Shown here: positions 51,622 through 60,111 of the stretch, piece after piece | Numbering within the stretch: position 1 is the stretch's first letter | Layout: each line of letters opens with the position of its first letter | Origin: an uncultured Sphingomonadaceae bacterium | Lineage (GTDB): Bacteria > Pseudomonadota > Alphaproteobacteria > Sphingomonadales > Sphingomonadaceae | Assembly (NCBI GenBank): GCA_937995515.1 | Contig: CALKJZ010000001.1 | Coordinates: 1 to 64,000 of the forward strand | Reading direction: 5' to 3' | DNA: 64,000 bases | Notes under the pieces: model-generated | The model's database searches: none | What the model saw: the letters and a program-made list of their open reading frames with translations, nothing else | Told to the model about the DNA's origin: nothing | Program-made: the position numbers and the translations under genes

Positions 51622-51655
51622 GAGGGGGCGCGGGCCGCGTGGCCCCCGCCCCCTC
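51622..51655 (-). terminator. Hairpin after first PEP-CTERM gene
   Basis: GAGGGGGCG (51622-51630) pairs with CGCCCCCTC (51647-51655), with an inner GGCC/GGCC pairing. It lies about 20 bp beyond the stop of the gene ending at 51677. No clean U tract. Confidence 0.6.
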
Positions 51656-51676
51656 GAAGCGTTTGCAGAGCCCCGG

Positions 51677-52327
51677 TCAGGCCGCGTGGCGCGCGATCGG
51701 CACCCGCCGGCGCAGCGACAGGCCGACGACGCCGAAGCCGGCGATCATCATCGCCCAGGTCGCGGGCTCCGGGACGATGGTGCCAGACAGCGTGTAGCGA
51801 AGCTGCGCGACTGCGAAATCCGCACCCGAGGTGACCCGCACGCTGGTGAAGCTGTCGCCCGGATCGGCGATCGCGGCAAACAGCCGCGCACCGGCATTGC
51901 CGTCGACCGGGCGGGTGATCGTGCCCAGCAGCGTCGCGCCATTGTAGAACTCGGCCGTGACGTCGAACACGGCAAACGGCGTCGGCTCCGCCTCGAAACC
52001 CCAGACCGTCAGCGGCGTGGAAAAGCCGAACTCGAGCGAGAAGACACCCTGGGTCCAGAAGACGCGCGGATTGTCCTGCTCGGTCTCCGGCGGCGAACCC
52101 CAGGTCGCCCAGCCCATGCCCACCGTCCGCGGAAGGAGCGGGGTGGAGAACGAGACCATGAGGTCGGCGTCGCCCCAGAAGCTCCGCTCCGACGGCCAGG
52201 CCGGCATGCCGATGAGCGTGGTGGCCGACCGGTAGGCCGCATCGGGAAAGCTGATGACAGTGATGGCGGATGCGGGCGCCGACACGGCAATCGCTGCAAG
52301 GGCTGCGAGACCGACGGCAGGACGCAT
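51677..52327 (-). CDS. PEPxxWA-CTERM sorting-domain protein (copy 1)
   Basis: A 216-residue exported protein with a signal peptide (GLAALAAIAVSAPASA) and a beta-rich mature domain (FWGDADLMVSFSTPLLPRTVG; DVTAEFYNGATLLGTI). It ends in the PEP-CTERM tripartite tail VPEPATWAMMIAGFGVVGLSLRRR, recognised and cleaved by an exosortase (EpsH/XrtA type) in the inner membrane. Such proteins are usually linked to exopolysaccharide and floc formation. AAGGGG precedes the ATG at 52327. Preceded by a sigma-54 type promoter. The tail is nearly identical to that of the next gene, while the mature domains differ. Confidence 0.85.
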   Translation of the reverse strand: MRPAVGLAALAAIAVSAPASAITVISFPDAAYRSATTLIGMPAWPSERSFWGDADLMVSFSTPLLPRTVGMGWATWGSPPETEQDNPRVFWTQGVFSLEFGFSTPLTVWGFEAEPTPFAVFDVTAEFYNGATLLGTITRPVDGNAGARLFAAIADPGDSFTSVRVTSGADFAVAQLRYTLSGTIVPEPATWAMMIAGFGVVGLSLRRRVPIARHAA

Positions 52328-52386
52328 CAGACGACCCCTTTCATCAGTGGCGAGGATCAGGCTCCGTTGCGGCAGCCTTAAAGATC

Positions 52387-52402
52387 TGCAAGACCGGTGC
52401 CA
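52387..52402 (-). promoter_or_regulatory. Sigma-54 (-24/-12) promoter of PEP-CTERM copy 1
   Basis: On the minus strand TGGCACC-GGTC-TTGCA gives GG and GC exactly ten bases apart, matching the consensus TGGCACG-N4-TTGC almost perfectly. It implies a transcript start near 52376 and a leader of about 50 nt, consistent with the known RpoN dependence of many PEP-CTERM genes. Confidence 0.7.
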
Positions 52403-52475
52403 ACCCCTGCGGATCCGCATCCTCGCAGGACCCCCCGAAACGCATGCGAGGGCCCGGGTGCTGCCAAGCCCGATG

Positions 52476-52492
52476 TGTCAAGCCTGCCGACA
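52476..52492. promoter_or_regulatory. Possible activator site upstream of copy 1 promoter
   Basis: TGTC-N9-GACA with an inner GCCTGCC, about 75 bp upstream of the -24 element, resembles the better palindrome before copy 2. Sigma-54 promoters need an enhancer-binding activator. Weak symmetry; speculative. Confidence 0.3.
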
Positions 52493-52634
52493 GTCGGGGT
52501 CTTGTTCTGCAGGCATCCGGGCTCCCTGTCCAAGTCGCGGCGCACAGCTCAGGAGACGGCGACGAGCTCGGGCCGGAAAGGCCGGCCGCAGGCTGACGGG
52601 AGGCTTGCGGCCACAGGGCATGGAGCCATGGCAA

Positions 52635-52664
52635 TGGGGCGGGGGCCGCAGGGCCCCCGCCCCA
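52635..52664 (-). terminator. Hairpin after second PEP-CTERM gene
   Basis: A perfect 13-bp stem (TGGGGCGGGGGCC and complement) with a four-base loop, 20 bp beyond the stop of the gene ending at 52684. On the minus strand it is followed by TTGCC, so the U tract is poor. Confidence 0.65.
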
Positions 52665-52683
52665 CAAAGCCCGGATGACCCGG

Positions 52684-53259
52684 TCAGGCGGCGTGGCGCG
52701 CGATCCGCACCCGCCGGCGCAGCGACAGGCCGACGAGGCCGAAGCCAACGATCATCATCCCCCAGGTCGCGGGCTCGGGGACGATGGTGTTGGTCCACAG
52801 CCCGGCAAAGGCAAAATTGGTCTCGTTGATGGCCGTGGGGAATGCCACGTTCACGAAGAACGTGTCACCCGGCTGGAGCCGGTCGGCGAAGGTCGGCGCC
52901 TTGAAGGTCACCTGCTGCGGCGAGACCACAACGATATTCCACGGCGTGAACCCTAAGCCCTTGTTGACCTGGAGCGTGGAGGAACCGAAGTCGATCCCGG
53001 AAGCCGGGCCGAGCAGAAGGACGAAGCGGAACTCGGTGGCATAGTCAACGCCATCGCCGAATGTTGCCGCGCCGGTGTTGAAAGTGAGGCTACCGAGGCC
53101 CGGCATGCCCCACGACGGCGGCGTGTTGGAGGCGACCCAGGTGTGGCCGAGCGGATCGGTGCCGGTGGCCGGGCCGCCAAAGGCGGTGATGACAGCGTTC
53201 GCCGGGACAGCCGCAAGGCTGACGGCCGCTGCTGCGAGTGCAAACCTGAGAGTGGTCAT
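52684..53259 (-). CDS. PEPxxWA-CTERM sorting-domain protein (copy 2)
   Basis: A 191-residue exported protein: signal peptide LRFALAAAAVSLAAVPANA, beta-rich mature domain (VDYATEFRFVLLLGPASG; LQPGDTFFVNVAFP) and the C-terminal sorting tail VPEPATWGMMIVGFGLVGLSL followed by basic residues. The tail differs from copy 1 at only a few positions, including Gly for Ala in the PEPxxWA element. AAAAGGGG precedes the ATG at 53259. Flanked by its own sigma-54 promoter and terminator, so each copy is a separate transcript. The exosortase gene is not in the window. Confidence 0.85.
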   Translation of the reverse strand: MTTLRFALAAAAVSLAAVPANAVITAFGGPATGTDPLGHTWVASNTPPSWGMPGLGSLTFNTGAATFGDGVDYATEFRFVLLLGPASGIDFGSSTLQVNKGLGFTPWNIVVVSPQQVTFKAPTFADRLQPGDTFFVNVAFPTAINETNFAFAGLWTNTIVPEPATWGMMIVGFGLVGLSLRRRVRIARHAA

Positions 53260-53304
53260 GAGCTTACCCCTTTTCCATGCCAGAGACTGGACATGCCTCA
53301 TATA

Positions 53305-53320
53305 TGCAAGACGCATGCCA
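53305..53320 (-). promoter_or_regulatory. Sigma-54 (-24/-12) promoter of PEP-CTERM copy 2
   Basis: On the minus strand TGGCATG-CGTC-TTGCA has correct GG-N10-GC spacing and a single departure from TGGCACG-N4-TTGC. An AT-rich ATATG follows. The inferred transcript start is near 53294, leaving a leader of about 35 nt. Confidence 0.65.
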
Positions 53321-53372
53321 AAGTCTAACCCGTTGATCTGGAGTGACTTTCGTAAATCGGGCGGCAGCGATT

Positions 53373-53390
53373 TGTAAGGCTTGCCTTACA
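53373..53390. promoter_or_regulatory. Palindromic operator candidate upstream of copy 2 promoter
   Basis: TGTAAGGC-TT-GCCTTACA is an 8-bp perfect inverted repeat with a two-base centre, about 53 bp upstream of the -24 element and in one of the few AT-rich patches of the window. The position fits an upstream activating site for a sigma-54 activator such as PrsR. The activator is not in the window. Confidence 0.4.
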
Positions 53391-53472
53391 GCTGGTTGCC
53401 ATGACACGGGAATGTCATGGAAGCGGGAGGCCCGGGCCGCGCCCGGAGGCGCCGCGCGAGCCGATCCCTGCC

Positions 53473-54006
53473 TCAGTCGATCAGATGGTCCTCGAGGTCC
53501 CCGGCCTCGGTCTCGGAAATGCACCAGCCGCGCACCGAGGCGCCAACCGCGTGCACCCGGTTTCGGTCGCCGCACTCCAGATGGTGCCAGGGGGGCAGGG
53601 GCTTGCCGGCTGCCACGCGGCGGTAGGCGCAGGTTCCGGGCAGCCAGTCGAGCCGGGGAACGGCCGCCGGGGTGAGCTTAACGCAATCGGGCACGTGCCG
53701 GCGCCGGTTGGGATAATCGGTGCAGCGGCAGCTTTGTGGATCGAGGAGCCGGCAGTGCACGTTGGTGCGATAAAGGCGCCCCGTTTTCTCGTCCTCCAGC
53801 TTGTGGAGGCAGCACTTGCCGCAGCCGTCGCACAGCGCCTCCCACTCGGCGCGGCTCAGTTCGGCAAGGCGCCGGCCCTCCCAGAAGCGCGGCCGCAAGC
53901 CCGCGGCCGAGGCAGCGCCGCCATCGCCGGACTGCCCGGCCGCAGCGGCGGCCGGGCAATGGTCGGAGGGGCTGGCGGCAGGCCCGGCGGAAGGCTCGGC
54001 AGACAT
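53473..54006 (-). CDS. YcgN-family (UPF0260) cysteine-cluster protein
   Basis: A 177-residue protein with the YkgJ-type cysteine cluster: CDGCGKCCLHK, then HCRLLDPQSCRCTDY, then TCAYRR and RGWCISE. It probably binds zinc or an Fe-S cluster, but the role is unknown. An Ala/Ser-rich leader of about 45 residues precedes the family core (FWEGRRLAELSRAEWEALC). The ATG at 54006 lies in unit 1 of a 14-bp tandem repeat; another in-frame ATG exists 14 codons upstream (54048). It follows sco on the same strand with 55 bp between. Confidence 0.85.
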   Translation of the reverse strand: MSAEPSAGPAASPSDHCPAAAAAGQSGDGGAASAAGLRPRFWEGRRLAELSRAEWEALCDGCGKCCLHKLEDEKTGRLYRTNVHCRLLDPQSCRCTDYPNRRRHVPDCVKLTPAAVPRLDWLPGTCAYRRVAAGKPLPPWHHLECGDRNRVHAVGASVRGWCISETEAGDLEDHLID

Positions 54007-54073
54007 CAGCGCACAGGCATCAGCGCACAGGCATCCGCGCGCCGGCATCCGCGCACCGGCATCAGCGCACATG
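54004..54073. repeat. Five tandem 14-bp repeats spanning a stop and a start codon
   Basis: Units CATCAGCGCACAGG (twice identical), two diverged copies (CATCCGCGC...), and a fifth overlapping the sco stop codon. Each unit carries CAT, so every copy offers an ATG on the minus strand. 14 is not a multiple of three, so frames shift from copy to copy. The YcgN start lies in unit 1. Confidence 0.8.
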
Positions 54074-54646
54074 GGCCTCGAGCATCGCGGCAACGGCCTC
54101 GGGCCGCGCCTCCGGCCCGGCGATGAACTGGACCGGGGCGCCCTGCGGGTCGAACAGGTAGACAACCGCCGTGTGGTCGACGAGATAGCCGTCGTCGCTG
54201 CCGCCCTCGGCGCGCCGGGCATAGATGCGGAAGGTCTTCAGCGCGGCATCGACCTCTTCCGGTGTGCCGGTCAGCCCGACGAGGCGCGGGTGAAACGTGC
54301 GTGTGTACTCGGCGAGCACCTCGGGCGTGTCGCGCGCCGGGTCGACGGTGACGAACAGCGGCTGGACCCGCGCCGCGCGCGCCGGGTCCTTCGCCTCGAA
54401 CTGTTTCAGGCCATTGGCGAGATTGGCGGTATCGACCGGGCAGACATCGGGGCAGAAGGTGTAGCCGAAATACATCAGCCGCCACCGGCCGTCGAAGCTT
54501 GCGGAAGTGACCGGGCGGCCGGTCTCGTCCACCAGCGCGAAATCGCCGCCGATGCTTGCGCCTTCGAGATTGCCCTTGGGCGGCTTCGAGCAGGCGGCAA
54601 GCGCAAGGAGCATCAGCCCTGCTGAGGCAATCGCGAGTCTGGTCAC
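54062..54646 (-). CDS. Sco1/SenC/PrrC-family copper chaperone lipoprotein
   Basis: A 194-residue thioredoxin-fold protein delivering copper to cytochrome c oxidase and, in Rhodobacter, influencing RegB/PrrB signalling. A lipoprotein signal (LMLLALAAC, lipobox LAAC) anchors it. The copper motif is YTFCPDVCPVD and the ligand His is in YLVDHTAVVYL. GTG at 54646 is preceded by GGGGA; the ATG 11 codons earlier lacks one. It is divergent from ank-regB-regA, matching the known regB-senC-regA association. Confidence 0.9.
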   Translation of the reverse strand: MTRLAIASAGLMLLALAACSKPPKGNLEGASIGGDFALVDETGRPVTSASFDGRWRLMYFGYTFCPDVCPVDTANLANGLKQFEAKDPARAARVQPLFVTVDPARDTPEVLAEYTRTFHPRLVGLTGTPEEVDAALKTFRIYARRAEGGSDDGYLVDHTAVVYLFDPQGAPVQFIAGPEARPEAVAAMLEAHVR

Positions 54647-54811
54647 ATCAGATCCCCATGGTCTATGGTCTTGGTCCATATGGGCGCCGATGGCCGGAGT
54701 CCAAGCCGGGCCGCAAGAGGCCTGCGTGGCCTCCTGGCCTTGCGCCCGAGGACAGGCGACAGGCGGGCTGGGCGCAGGCGCAGCCGGACAGGACAGGAAC
54801 CGGACGGGAAC

Positions 54812-55456
54812 ATGGCAGGCGGACCACGGCAGGCGGGCAGGCATCTGGCCGGAAGGCTTGTGGCGGGGATGCTGCTCGCCGTCGTGCTGGCGTCGGGAAG
54901 CGCGGGGCCGGGGCCTGCGGCCGCGCAATTCTCGGATGGCTTCAACTTCCTCAAGGCCGTGCGCGAGCGCGACGTGCTGCGTGCGCGCGCGCTGCTCGAC
55001 AAGCCCGGCTCCACGATCGTGAACGCGCGCGACCTCGACACGGGCGACACCGCGCTCCACATTGCAACCCGGCGGCGTGACACGCCGTGGATGGCGTTCC
55101 TGCTGCAGAACGGTGCCGATCCGAACGCGCGCGACCGTGCGGGGGAGACACCGCTGATGGTTGCCGCGCGCACGGGCTTTGCCGATGGCGTGCGGGTGAT
55201 GATCGCGGTGAAGGCGCAGGTCGATGCCGCCAACGCCCGCGGCGAGACGCCGCTGATGATCGCCGTCCTGAACCGCGATCCCGCGGTCGCCCGGCTGCTC
55301 CTCGAGGCGGGCGCGGATCCCGACCGGCCCGACAATGCAACCGGCCTTTCGGCGCGCGAGCATGCCGCCCGCGATCCGCGGGCCGGGCCTGTCGGCCGGC
55401 TCCTGGCCGAGGCGCCGCGGCGCGAGACGCGGTCGGTCTCCGGCCCGCAGCTCTGA
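54812..55456 (+). CDS. Exported ankyrin-repeat protein
   Basis: A 214-residue protein with a signal peptide (LVAGMLLAVVLASGSAGPGPAAAQ) and about four ankyrin repeats: a capping repeat (FNFLKAVRERDVLRARALLD), TGDTALHIATRRRDTPWMAFLL, AGETPLMVAARTGFADGVRVMI and RGETPLMIAVLNRDPAVARLLLEAGADP. It is a periplasmic protein-binding scaffold, partner unknown. The stop overlaps the regB ATG (TGATG), so it is translated with the kinase and may be part of its sensing complex. Confidence 0.85.
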   Translation: MAGGPRQAGRHLAGRLVAGMLLAVVLASGSAGPGPAAAQFSDGFNFLKAVRERDVLRARALLDKPGSTIVNARDLDTGDTALHIATRRRDTPWMAFLLQNGADPNARDRAGETPLMVAARTGFADGVRVMIAVKAQVDAANARGETPLMIAVLNRDPAVARLLLEAGADPDRPDNATGLSAREHAARDPRAGPVGRLLAEAPRRETRSVSGPQL

Positions 55457-56772
55457 TGGGCATGGCGCCGCGCCACCCGCTCGGCCACCTGCTGGCGCTC
55501 GACCGGCCGGGTGTCCGGGTGCGCACGCTCGTGCAGCTGCGCTGGGCGGCCATCGGCGGCCAGCTCGCCGCGCTGCTGACGGTCGGGCTGTGGATGGGCT
55601 TTCCCATTCCCTGGGCGCCGACACTGGCAGCCGTCGGCGCATCCGTCTCGCTCAATCTCGGCCTGCAGTTCCTCTACCGGCGCCGCGACCGGCTCGATGG
55701 CGGCTCGGCGCTGTTCCATCTGGGCTTCGACCTTGCCCAGCTTTCGGTGCTCCTGTTCCTGACCGGCGGGCTCGCCAACCCCTTTGCCATCCTGCTTGTG
55801 GTGCCGGTCACCATCTCCGCCTCGTTTCTCTCCGCGCGCGCGACCGTGCTGCTGGTCTCCTTCGCGCTCCTCATCCTCGTGCTGCTGTGGCGCTGGTCGC
55901 TGCCGCTGCCGTGGACAGCCGAGGGGCTCGACCTGCCCGAGACCTACCGGCTCGGCATCCTGCTTGCCATCGCGCTCGGCATGATCTTTCTTTCCCTCTA
56001 TGCGTGGCAGGTCAGCCACGAGGCGCGCCGGCGGCAGGCAGCGCTGGTGGCCACCCAGGCCGCCCTCGAGCGCGAGAGCCGCATGGGTGCGCTCGGTTCG
56101 CTGGCCGCGGCCGCGGCGCACGAGCTCGGCGGACCGCTCGGCACCATCACCCTCATCGCCCGCGATCTCGAGGATTCGCTGCGCGCCGACCCGCTCCTCG
56201 GCCCGGACGTGCAGCTGCTTGCGCAGGAGGTGCGGCGCTGCCGCGAGATCCTCGCCGGCATCGCCGCCCGCGCCGAGGCCGAAGACCCGTTCCCCGAGCT
56301 GCCGCTGCCCGCGCTGCTGCACGAGGTGGTGGAGCCCTTCGAGCCGACCCGCGTGCCGGTGGACATCCAGGTGATGTGGGAGCCGGGGGGCGGGCCCGTT
56401 GTCACCCGCTCGCCCGAGCTGCTGCACGGGCTGCACAACCTGCTTTCGAATGCGCTGCGGCACGCCCGCGGGCGCGTGAAGCTGGAGGCGGGCGAAACGA
56501 CCCACGAGATCTTCGTTGCCGTGCGCGACGACGGGCCGGGCTTCAGCCCCGACGTGCTGCCGCGGCTCGGCGAGCCGTTCCTCGGGCCATCCTTCTCCCG
56601 TTCGGGCTCCACCGGTCTTGGCATCTTCATCGCCACCACGCTCCTCGAACGCACGGGCGGGCGGCTGACCTTCAGCAACCTCCCAGAAGGAGGAGCGAGG
56701 GTGGAAATCCGGTGGCCAAGGTCCGATATCGAGGGGGCGACGCAATCCCGCGCCGAAAAGGAGCTGCAATGA
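55456..56772 (+). CDS. regB: RegB/PrrB/ActS-type redox sensor histidine kinase
   Basis: A membrane kinase of 438 residues with six N-terminal helices. The quinone-sensing loop TGGLANPF matches the RegB GGxxNPF motif. The H-box is [14 protein letters not shown] (His about residue 222). The redox cysteine is in [12 protein letters not shown]. The ATPase domain has [23 protein letters not shown] and [15 protein letters not shown]. It would sense quinone/oxygen state and phosphorylate RegA. The H-box has GGP where RegB commonly has GTP. It overlaps ank upstream and regA downstream. Confidence 0.92.
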   Translation: MGMAPRHPLGHLLALDRPGVRVRTLVQLRWAAIGGQLAALLTVGLWMGFPIPWAPTLAAVGASVSLNLGLQFLYRRRDRLDGGSALFHLGFDLAQLSVLLFLTGGLANPFAILLVVPVTISASFLSARATVLLVSFALLILVLLWRWSLPLPWTAEGLDLPETYRLGILLAIALGMIFLSLYAWQVSHEARRRQAALVATQAALERESRMGALGSLAAAAAHELGGPLGTITLIARDLEDSLRADPLLGPDVQLLAQEVRRCREILAGIAARAEAEDPFPELPLPALLHEVVEPFEPTRVPVDIQVMWEPGGGPVVTRSPELLHGLHNLLSNALRHARGRVKLEAGETTHEIFVAVRDDGPGFSPDVLPRLGEPFLGPSFSRSGSTGLGIFIATTLLERTGGRLTFSNLPEGGARVEIRWPRSDIEGATQSRAEKELQ

Positions 56773-57335
56773 CCGCGATCGAAACCTTTGCCCCTGCAGA
56801 TGGTACGCCGCTGCACGGCAGCCTGCTGCTCGCGGAAGACGACAACAGCTTCCGCCAGCGGCTTTCGGTGATGCTCTCGCGCCGCGGCTTTGCCGTCACC
56901 GCGGCCGGAAGTGCGGCGGAAGCGCGCGCGGCCATCCCCGCGCTCAAGCCCGATTTCGCCGTGCTCGACATGCGGCTTGGCGACGGCAACGGGCTCGACC
57001 TCGTGAAGGAATTGCGCGCCGCGCGCGACGACACCAAGGTCGTGATCCTCACGGGCTATGGCAATCTCGCAACCGCGGTTGCCGCGGTGAAGGAAGGCGC
57101 GATCGACTATCTCGCCAAGCCGGCCGACCCGGAAGATATTGTGAGCGCACTCCTCGCCGAGGATGGCGAAAAGCCGCTGCCGCCGGCCGAGCCAATGTCG
57201 GCCGACCGGGTCCGCTGGGAGCATATTCAGAGGGTCTACGAGCTGTGCGACCGCAATGTCTCGGAAACGGCGCGGCGTCTGAAGATGCACCGGCGCACGC
57301 TGCAGCGGATCCTCGCCAAGCGCTCGCCGCGCTGA
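56769..57335 (+). CDS. regA: RegA/PrrA/ActR-type response regulator
   Basis: A 188-residue regulator. The receiver domain has the phosphoacceptor in [13 protein letters not shown] (Asp about residue 67), LLAEDD acidic pocket and YLAKPAD lysine. A short Pro linker leads to the Fis-type helix-turn-helix [20 protein letters not shown], which is almost invariant among RegA orthologues. RegA controls respiration, carbon and nitrogen fixation and photosynthesis genes. ATGA overlap with regB. Confidence 0.95.
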   Translation: MTAIETFAPADGTPLHGSLLLAEDDNSFRQRLSVMLSRRGFAVTAAGSAAEARAAIPALKPDFAVLDMRLGDGNGLDLVKELRAARDDTKVVILTGYGNLATAVAAVKEGAIDYLAKPADPEDIVSALLAEDGEKPLPPAEPMSADRVRWEHIQRVYELCDRNVSETARRLKMHRRTLQRILAKRSPR

Positions 57336-57388
57336 GCGGGTCTTCCCCGGGGTTGCACCCGGAGGCCGGGCGCGCCACAGCCGAAGCC

Positions 57389-58399
57389 ATGTCTGGCAGG
57401 AACAAGACACGGCCGCTGGTCGACAGCTTCGGCCGGCGGGTCACCTATGTCCGACTGTCGGTCACCGACCGGTGCGACTTCCGCTGCACCTATTGCATGC
57501 CGATGGACATGGCCTTTCTGCCGAAGGCCGAGATCCTGACGCTCGAGGAAATCGCCGCCATCGCGCGCGCGTTCGTTGCGCGCGGGGTCACCCGAATCCG
57601 ACTGACCGGCGGCGAGCCGCTGGTGCGGCGCGGCTTCCTCGATCTCGTCCGCGATCTCTCCCGCCTCCTCGCCGAGGGCCTTGAAGAACTCACGCTCACC
57701 ACCAACGGCAGCCAGCTTGCACGCTTTGCCGGGCCGCTGTTCGAGGCCGGCGTCAGGCGGGTGAACGTGAGCCTCGACAGCCGCGACCCGGACCGGTTTG
57801 CGGCGATCACCCGGCGCGGCCGGCTTGCCCCGGTGCTGGAAGGCATTGCCGCCGCGAGAGCCGCGGGGCTTGCGGTCAAGATCAACATGGTCGCGCTCAA
57901 GGGGCTGAACGAAGACGAAATCCTGCCAATGGCCGACTGGTGCGCGCGCGAGGGCCACGACCTGACCTTCATCGAGACCATGCCGCTCGGCCTCATCGAG
58001 GAAGACCGGACGGACCGCTACCTGCCGCTCACCGAGGTGCGGCGCGTGCTCGAGACGCGCCTGACGCTCGTGCCGAGCCCGGAGCGAAGCGGCGGCCCCG
58101 CTCGCTACTGGCGGGTGGCCGAAACCGGCCAGAAGCTGGGCTTCATCACCCCGCTCACCCATAATTTCTGCGAAAGCTGCAACCGGGTCCGCGTGACGGC
58201 GACGGGAACGCTGTTCATGTGCCTCGGCCAGGCCGACCGGGTGGAGCTGCGCGATCTCCTGCGCGCCGGCGGGGCGAGGGCGCTCGATGCCGCGCTCGAC
58301 GAGGCGATGGCGCGCAAACCCCGGGGCCATGATTTCGTGATCGAGCGCCGCCATGCCCCGCCCGCGGTCGACCGGCACATGAGCATGACGGGCGGCTGA
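57389..58399 (+). CDS. moaA: GTP 3',8-cyclase MoaA
   Basis: Radical-SAM enzyme for the first step of molybdenum cofactor synthesis, 336 residues. N-terminal cluster [11 protein letters not shown]-binding cluster [21 protein letters not shown] element TGGEPLVR and the conserved C-terminal Gly-Gly (SMTGG) are all present. It follows regA by 53 bp and precedes nadK by four bases. Confidence 0.95.
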   Translation: MSGRNKTRPLVDSFGRRVTYVRLSVTDRCDFRCTYCMPMDMAFLPKAEILTLEEIAAIARAFVARGVTRIRLTGGEPLVRRGFLDLVRDLSRLLAEGLEELTLTTNGSQLARFAGPLFEAGVRRVNVSLDSRDPDRFAAITRRGRLAPVLEGIAAARAAGLAVKINMVALKGLNEDEILPMADWCAREGHDLTFIETMPLGLIEEDRTDRYLPLTEVRRVLETRLTLVPSPERSGGPARYWRVAETGQKLGFITPLTHNFCESCNRVRVTATGTLFMCLGQADRVELRDLLRAGGARALDAALDEAMARKPRGHDFVIERRHAPPAVDRHMSMTGG

Positions 58400-58403
58400 C
58401 CGC

Positions 58404-59168
58404 TTGCGCCTGGGGCTTGCCGTCTCGAACACCCCCGCAGCCGAGTGCGGCGCCGAGGAGCTTCTGCGCCACACCAGCTTCGTGCCGGCCGCCGAGGCGG
58501 ATGTGATCGTGGCGCTTGGCGGCGACGGGTTCCTGCTGCACACGCTGCACGGGATGCTGGCCTCGGGCGACATCCGGCCCGTCTTCGGCATGAACCGCGG
58601 CACGGTTGGATTCCTCATGAACGAGTTCCGCGCCGAAGGCCTGCCGGATCGCGTGGCGCAGGCGCGGGCCTTTCATCTCTCGCCGCTGTGCATGGACGCC
58701 GAGACGGCCGACGGCACGCATGTGCGCTCGCCGGCCATCAACGAGGTCTCGCTGCTGCGCGAGACACGCCAGGCGGCCAAGATCGAGATTGCAATCGACG
58801 GCAGGGTCCGGCTTCCCGAGCTCAGCTGCGACGGTGTTCTGGTCGCGACGCCGGCCGGCTCGACCGCCTACAACCTCTCGGCCAACGGCCCCATCCTGCC
58901 GCTCGAATCCGACCTCCTGGCGCTCACCGCCATCAGCCCGTTCCGGCCGCGGCGCTGGCATGGCGCGCTGATCCCGGCCGCCTCGCGGATCACCTTCCGG
59001 ATCCTCGAGGCCGACAAGCGCCCGGTCTCGGCGGTGGCCGACCAGGTGGAGGTGCGCGACGTGGCCGCAGTGCACGTGACCACCGACACGAGCCGCCGGC
59101 TGGAACTGCTGTTTGACCCGGAATATGCGCTCGACGACCGGATCCTGATGGAGCAGTTCCTGAGCTGA
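58404..59168 (+). CDS. nadK: NAD kinase
   Basis: Makes NADP+ from NAD+ and ATP. The 254-residue protein has VALGGDGFLLHTLH (GGDG), NRGTVGFLMNEF, INEVSLLRE and DGVLVATPAGSTAYNLSANGP. It starts at a TTG four bases after moaA; no ATG or GTG fits the family N-terminus. Confidence 0.92.
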   Translation: MRLGLAVSNTPAAECGAEELLRHTSFVPAAEADVIVALGGDGFLLHTLHGMLASGDIRPVFGMNRGTVGFLMNEFRAEGLPDRVAQARAFHLSPLCMDAETADGTHVRSPAINEVSLLRETRQAAKIEIAIDGRVRLPELSCDGVLVATPAGSTAYNLSANGPILPLESDLLALTAISPFRPRRWHGALIPAASRITFRILEADKRPVSAVADQVEVRDVAAVHVTTDTSRRLELLFDPEYALDDRILMEQFLS

Positions 59169-59187
59169 GACGGGAAGGGAGGAAGGA

Positions 59188-60111
59188 ATGCCGTTCGTGC
59201 GCGAGGATGTTGCGGCCGTGGTCAACCTCATCAATGCCCAGCCGGGCCCGCTGATGCACGAGGTGGACGCGGCCACGGCCCGGGGCATGTATCTTGCCAT
59301 GGTGGCCGCGCTCGAGGCGCCGGCGGCAAGCCTCCACCGCAGGGCGGATCTCCTGATCCCCGGGCCGGCCGGCCCGCTCCGGGGCAGGATCTACCAGTCG
59401 GCCGAACCGGCGGCGCAGGCGCCCGTCCTCACCTATTTCCACGGCGGCGGCTGGGTGATCGGCGACCTTGAGACCCACGATTCGCTGTGCGCGGAAATCG
59501 CGCGCCTGTCGGGCCACACCGTTGTCGCGGTCGATTACCGGCTCGCGCCCGAGGCACCCTTCCCGGCTGCAACTGAGGATTGCCTCGCGGCCGCGCGCTG
59601 GGTGGCTGGCAGCCCGGCAGAAATCGGCCACGGGGTGTCAGGGCAGATCCTGGCCGGAGATTCGGCGGGCGGCAATCTCGCTGCCGCCGTCGCCCGCGAC
59701 CTCAGGCACGAGATCCCGCTCCTCGCCCAGTGGCTCATCTACCCGGGGGTGGACATGGCGGCATCCGGCGGCTCGCTCGAGGCCTTTGCCGAGGGCTATC
59801 TGCTGACCGCAGCCGGCATGATGTGGTTCATGCAGCAGTATCAGCCCGACCCGGCGCACCGCTGGGCGAGCCCGCTCCATGCCGCCGAATGGGATGGGCT
59901 GCCGCCGGCACTGGTCTTCACCTGCAGCCTCGACCCGCTGCGCGACCAGGGCCGCGCTTATGCGGCGCGCCTTGTCTCAAACGGCATCCGCACCATCTTC
60001 CGCGAGGCTGAGGGGCAGGTGCACGGCTGCATGAATGCGCGCGGCGCCGTCAGGTCCGCGCAGGCCGATCTGGAAGGCCAGATCGCCGACCTGAAGGCGC
60101 TTCTGGCATGA
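59188..60111 (+). CDS. Alpha/beta-hydrolase, hormone-sensitive-lipase (family IV) esterase
   Basis: A 307-residue soluble esterase. Oxyanion-hole motif HGGGWVIGD, nucleophile [13 protein letters not shown], acidic residue in [10 protein letters not shown] and histidine in EGQVHGCMN. It probably acts on short acyl esters; substrate unknown. Preceded by GGGAGGAAGG. The rppH start overlaps its stop (ATGA). Confidence 0.88.
   Translation: MPFVREDVAAVVNLINAQPGPLMHEVDAATARGMYLAMVAALEAPAASLHRRADLLIPGPAGPLRGRIYQSAEPAAQAPVLTYFHGGGWVIGDLETHDSLCAEIARLSGHTVVAVDYRLAPEAPFPAATEDCLAAARWVAGSPAEIGHGVSGQILAGDSAGGNLAAAVARDLRHEIPLLAQWLIYPGVDMAASGGSLEAFAEGYLLTAAGMMWFMQQYQPDPAHRWASPLHAAEWDGLPPALVFTCSLDPLRDQGRAYAARLVSNGIRTIFREAEGQVHGCMNARGAVRSAQADLEGQIADLKALLA

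Noticed and set aside
52328-52683. Possible remnant gene between the two PEP-CTERM genes
   Set aside because: No reading frame gives a convincing product; the space is explained by a promoter on one side and a terminator on the other.
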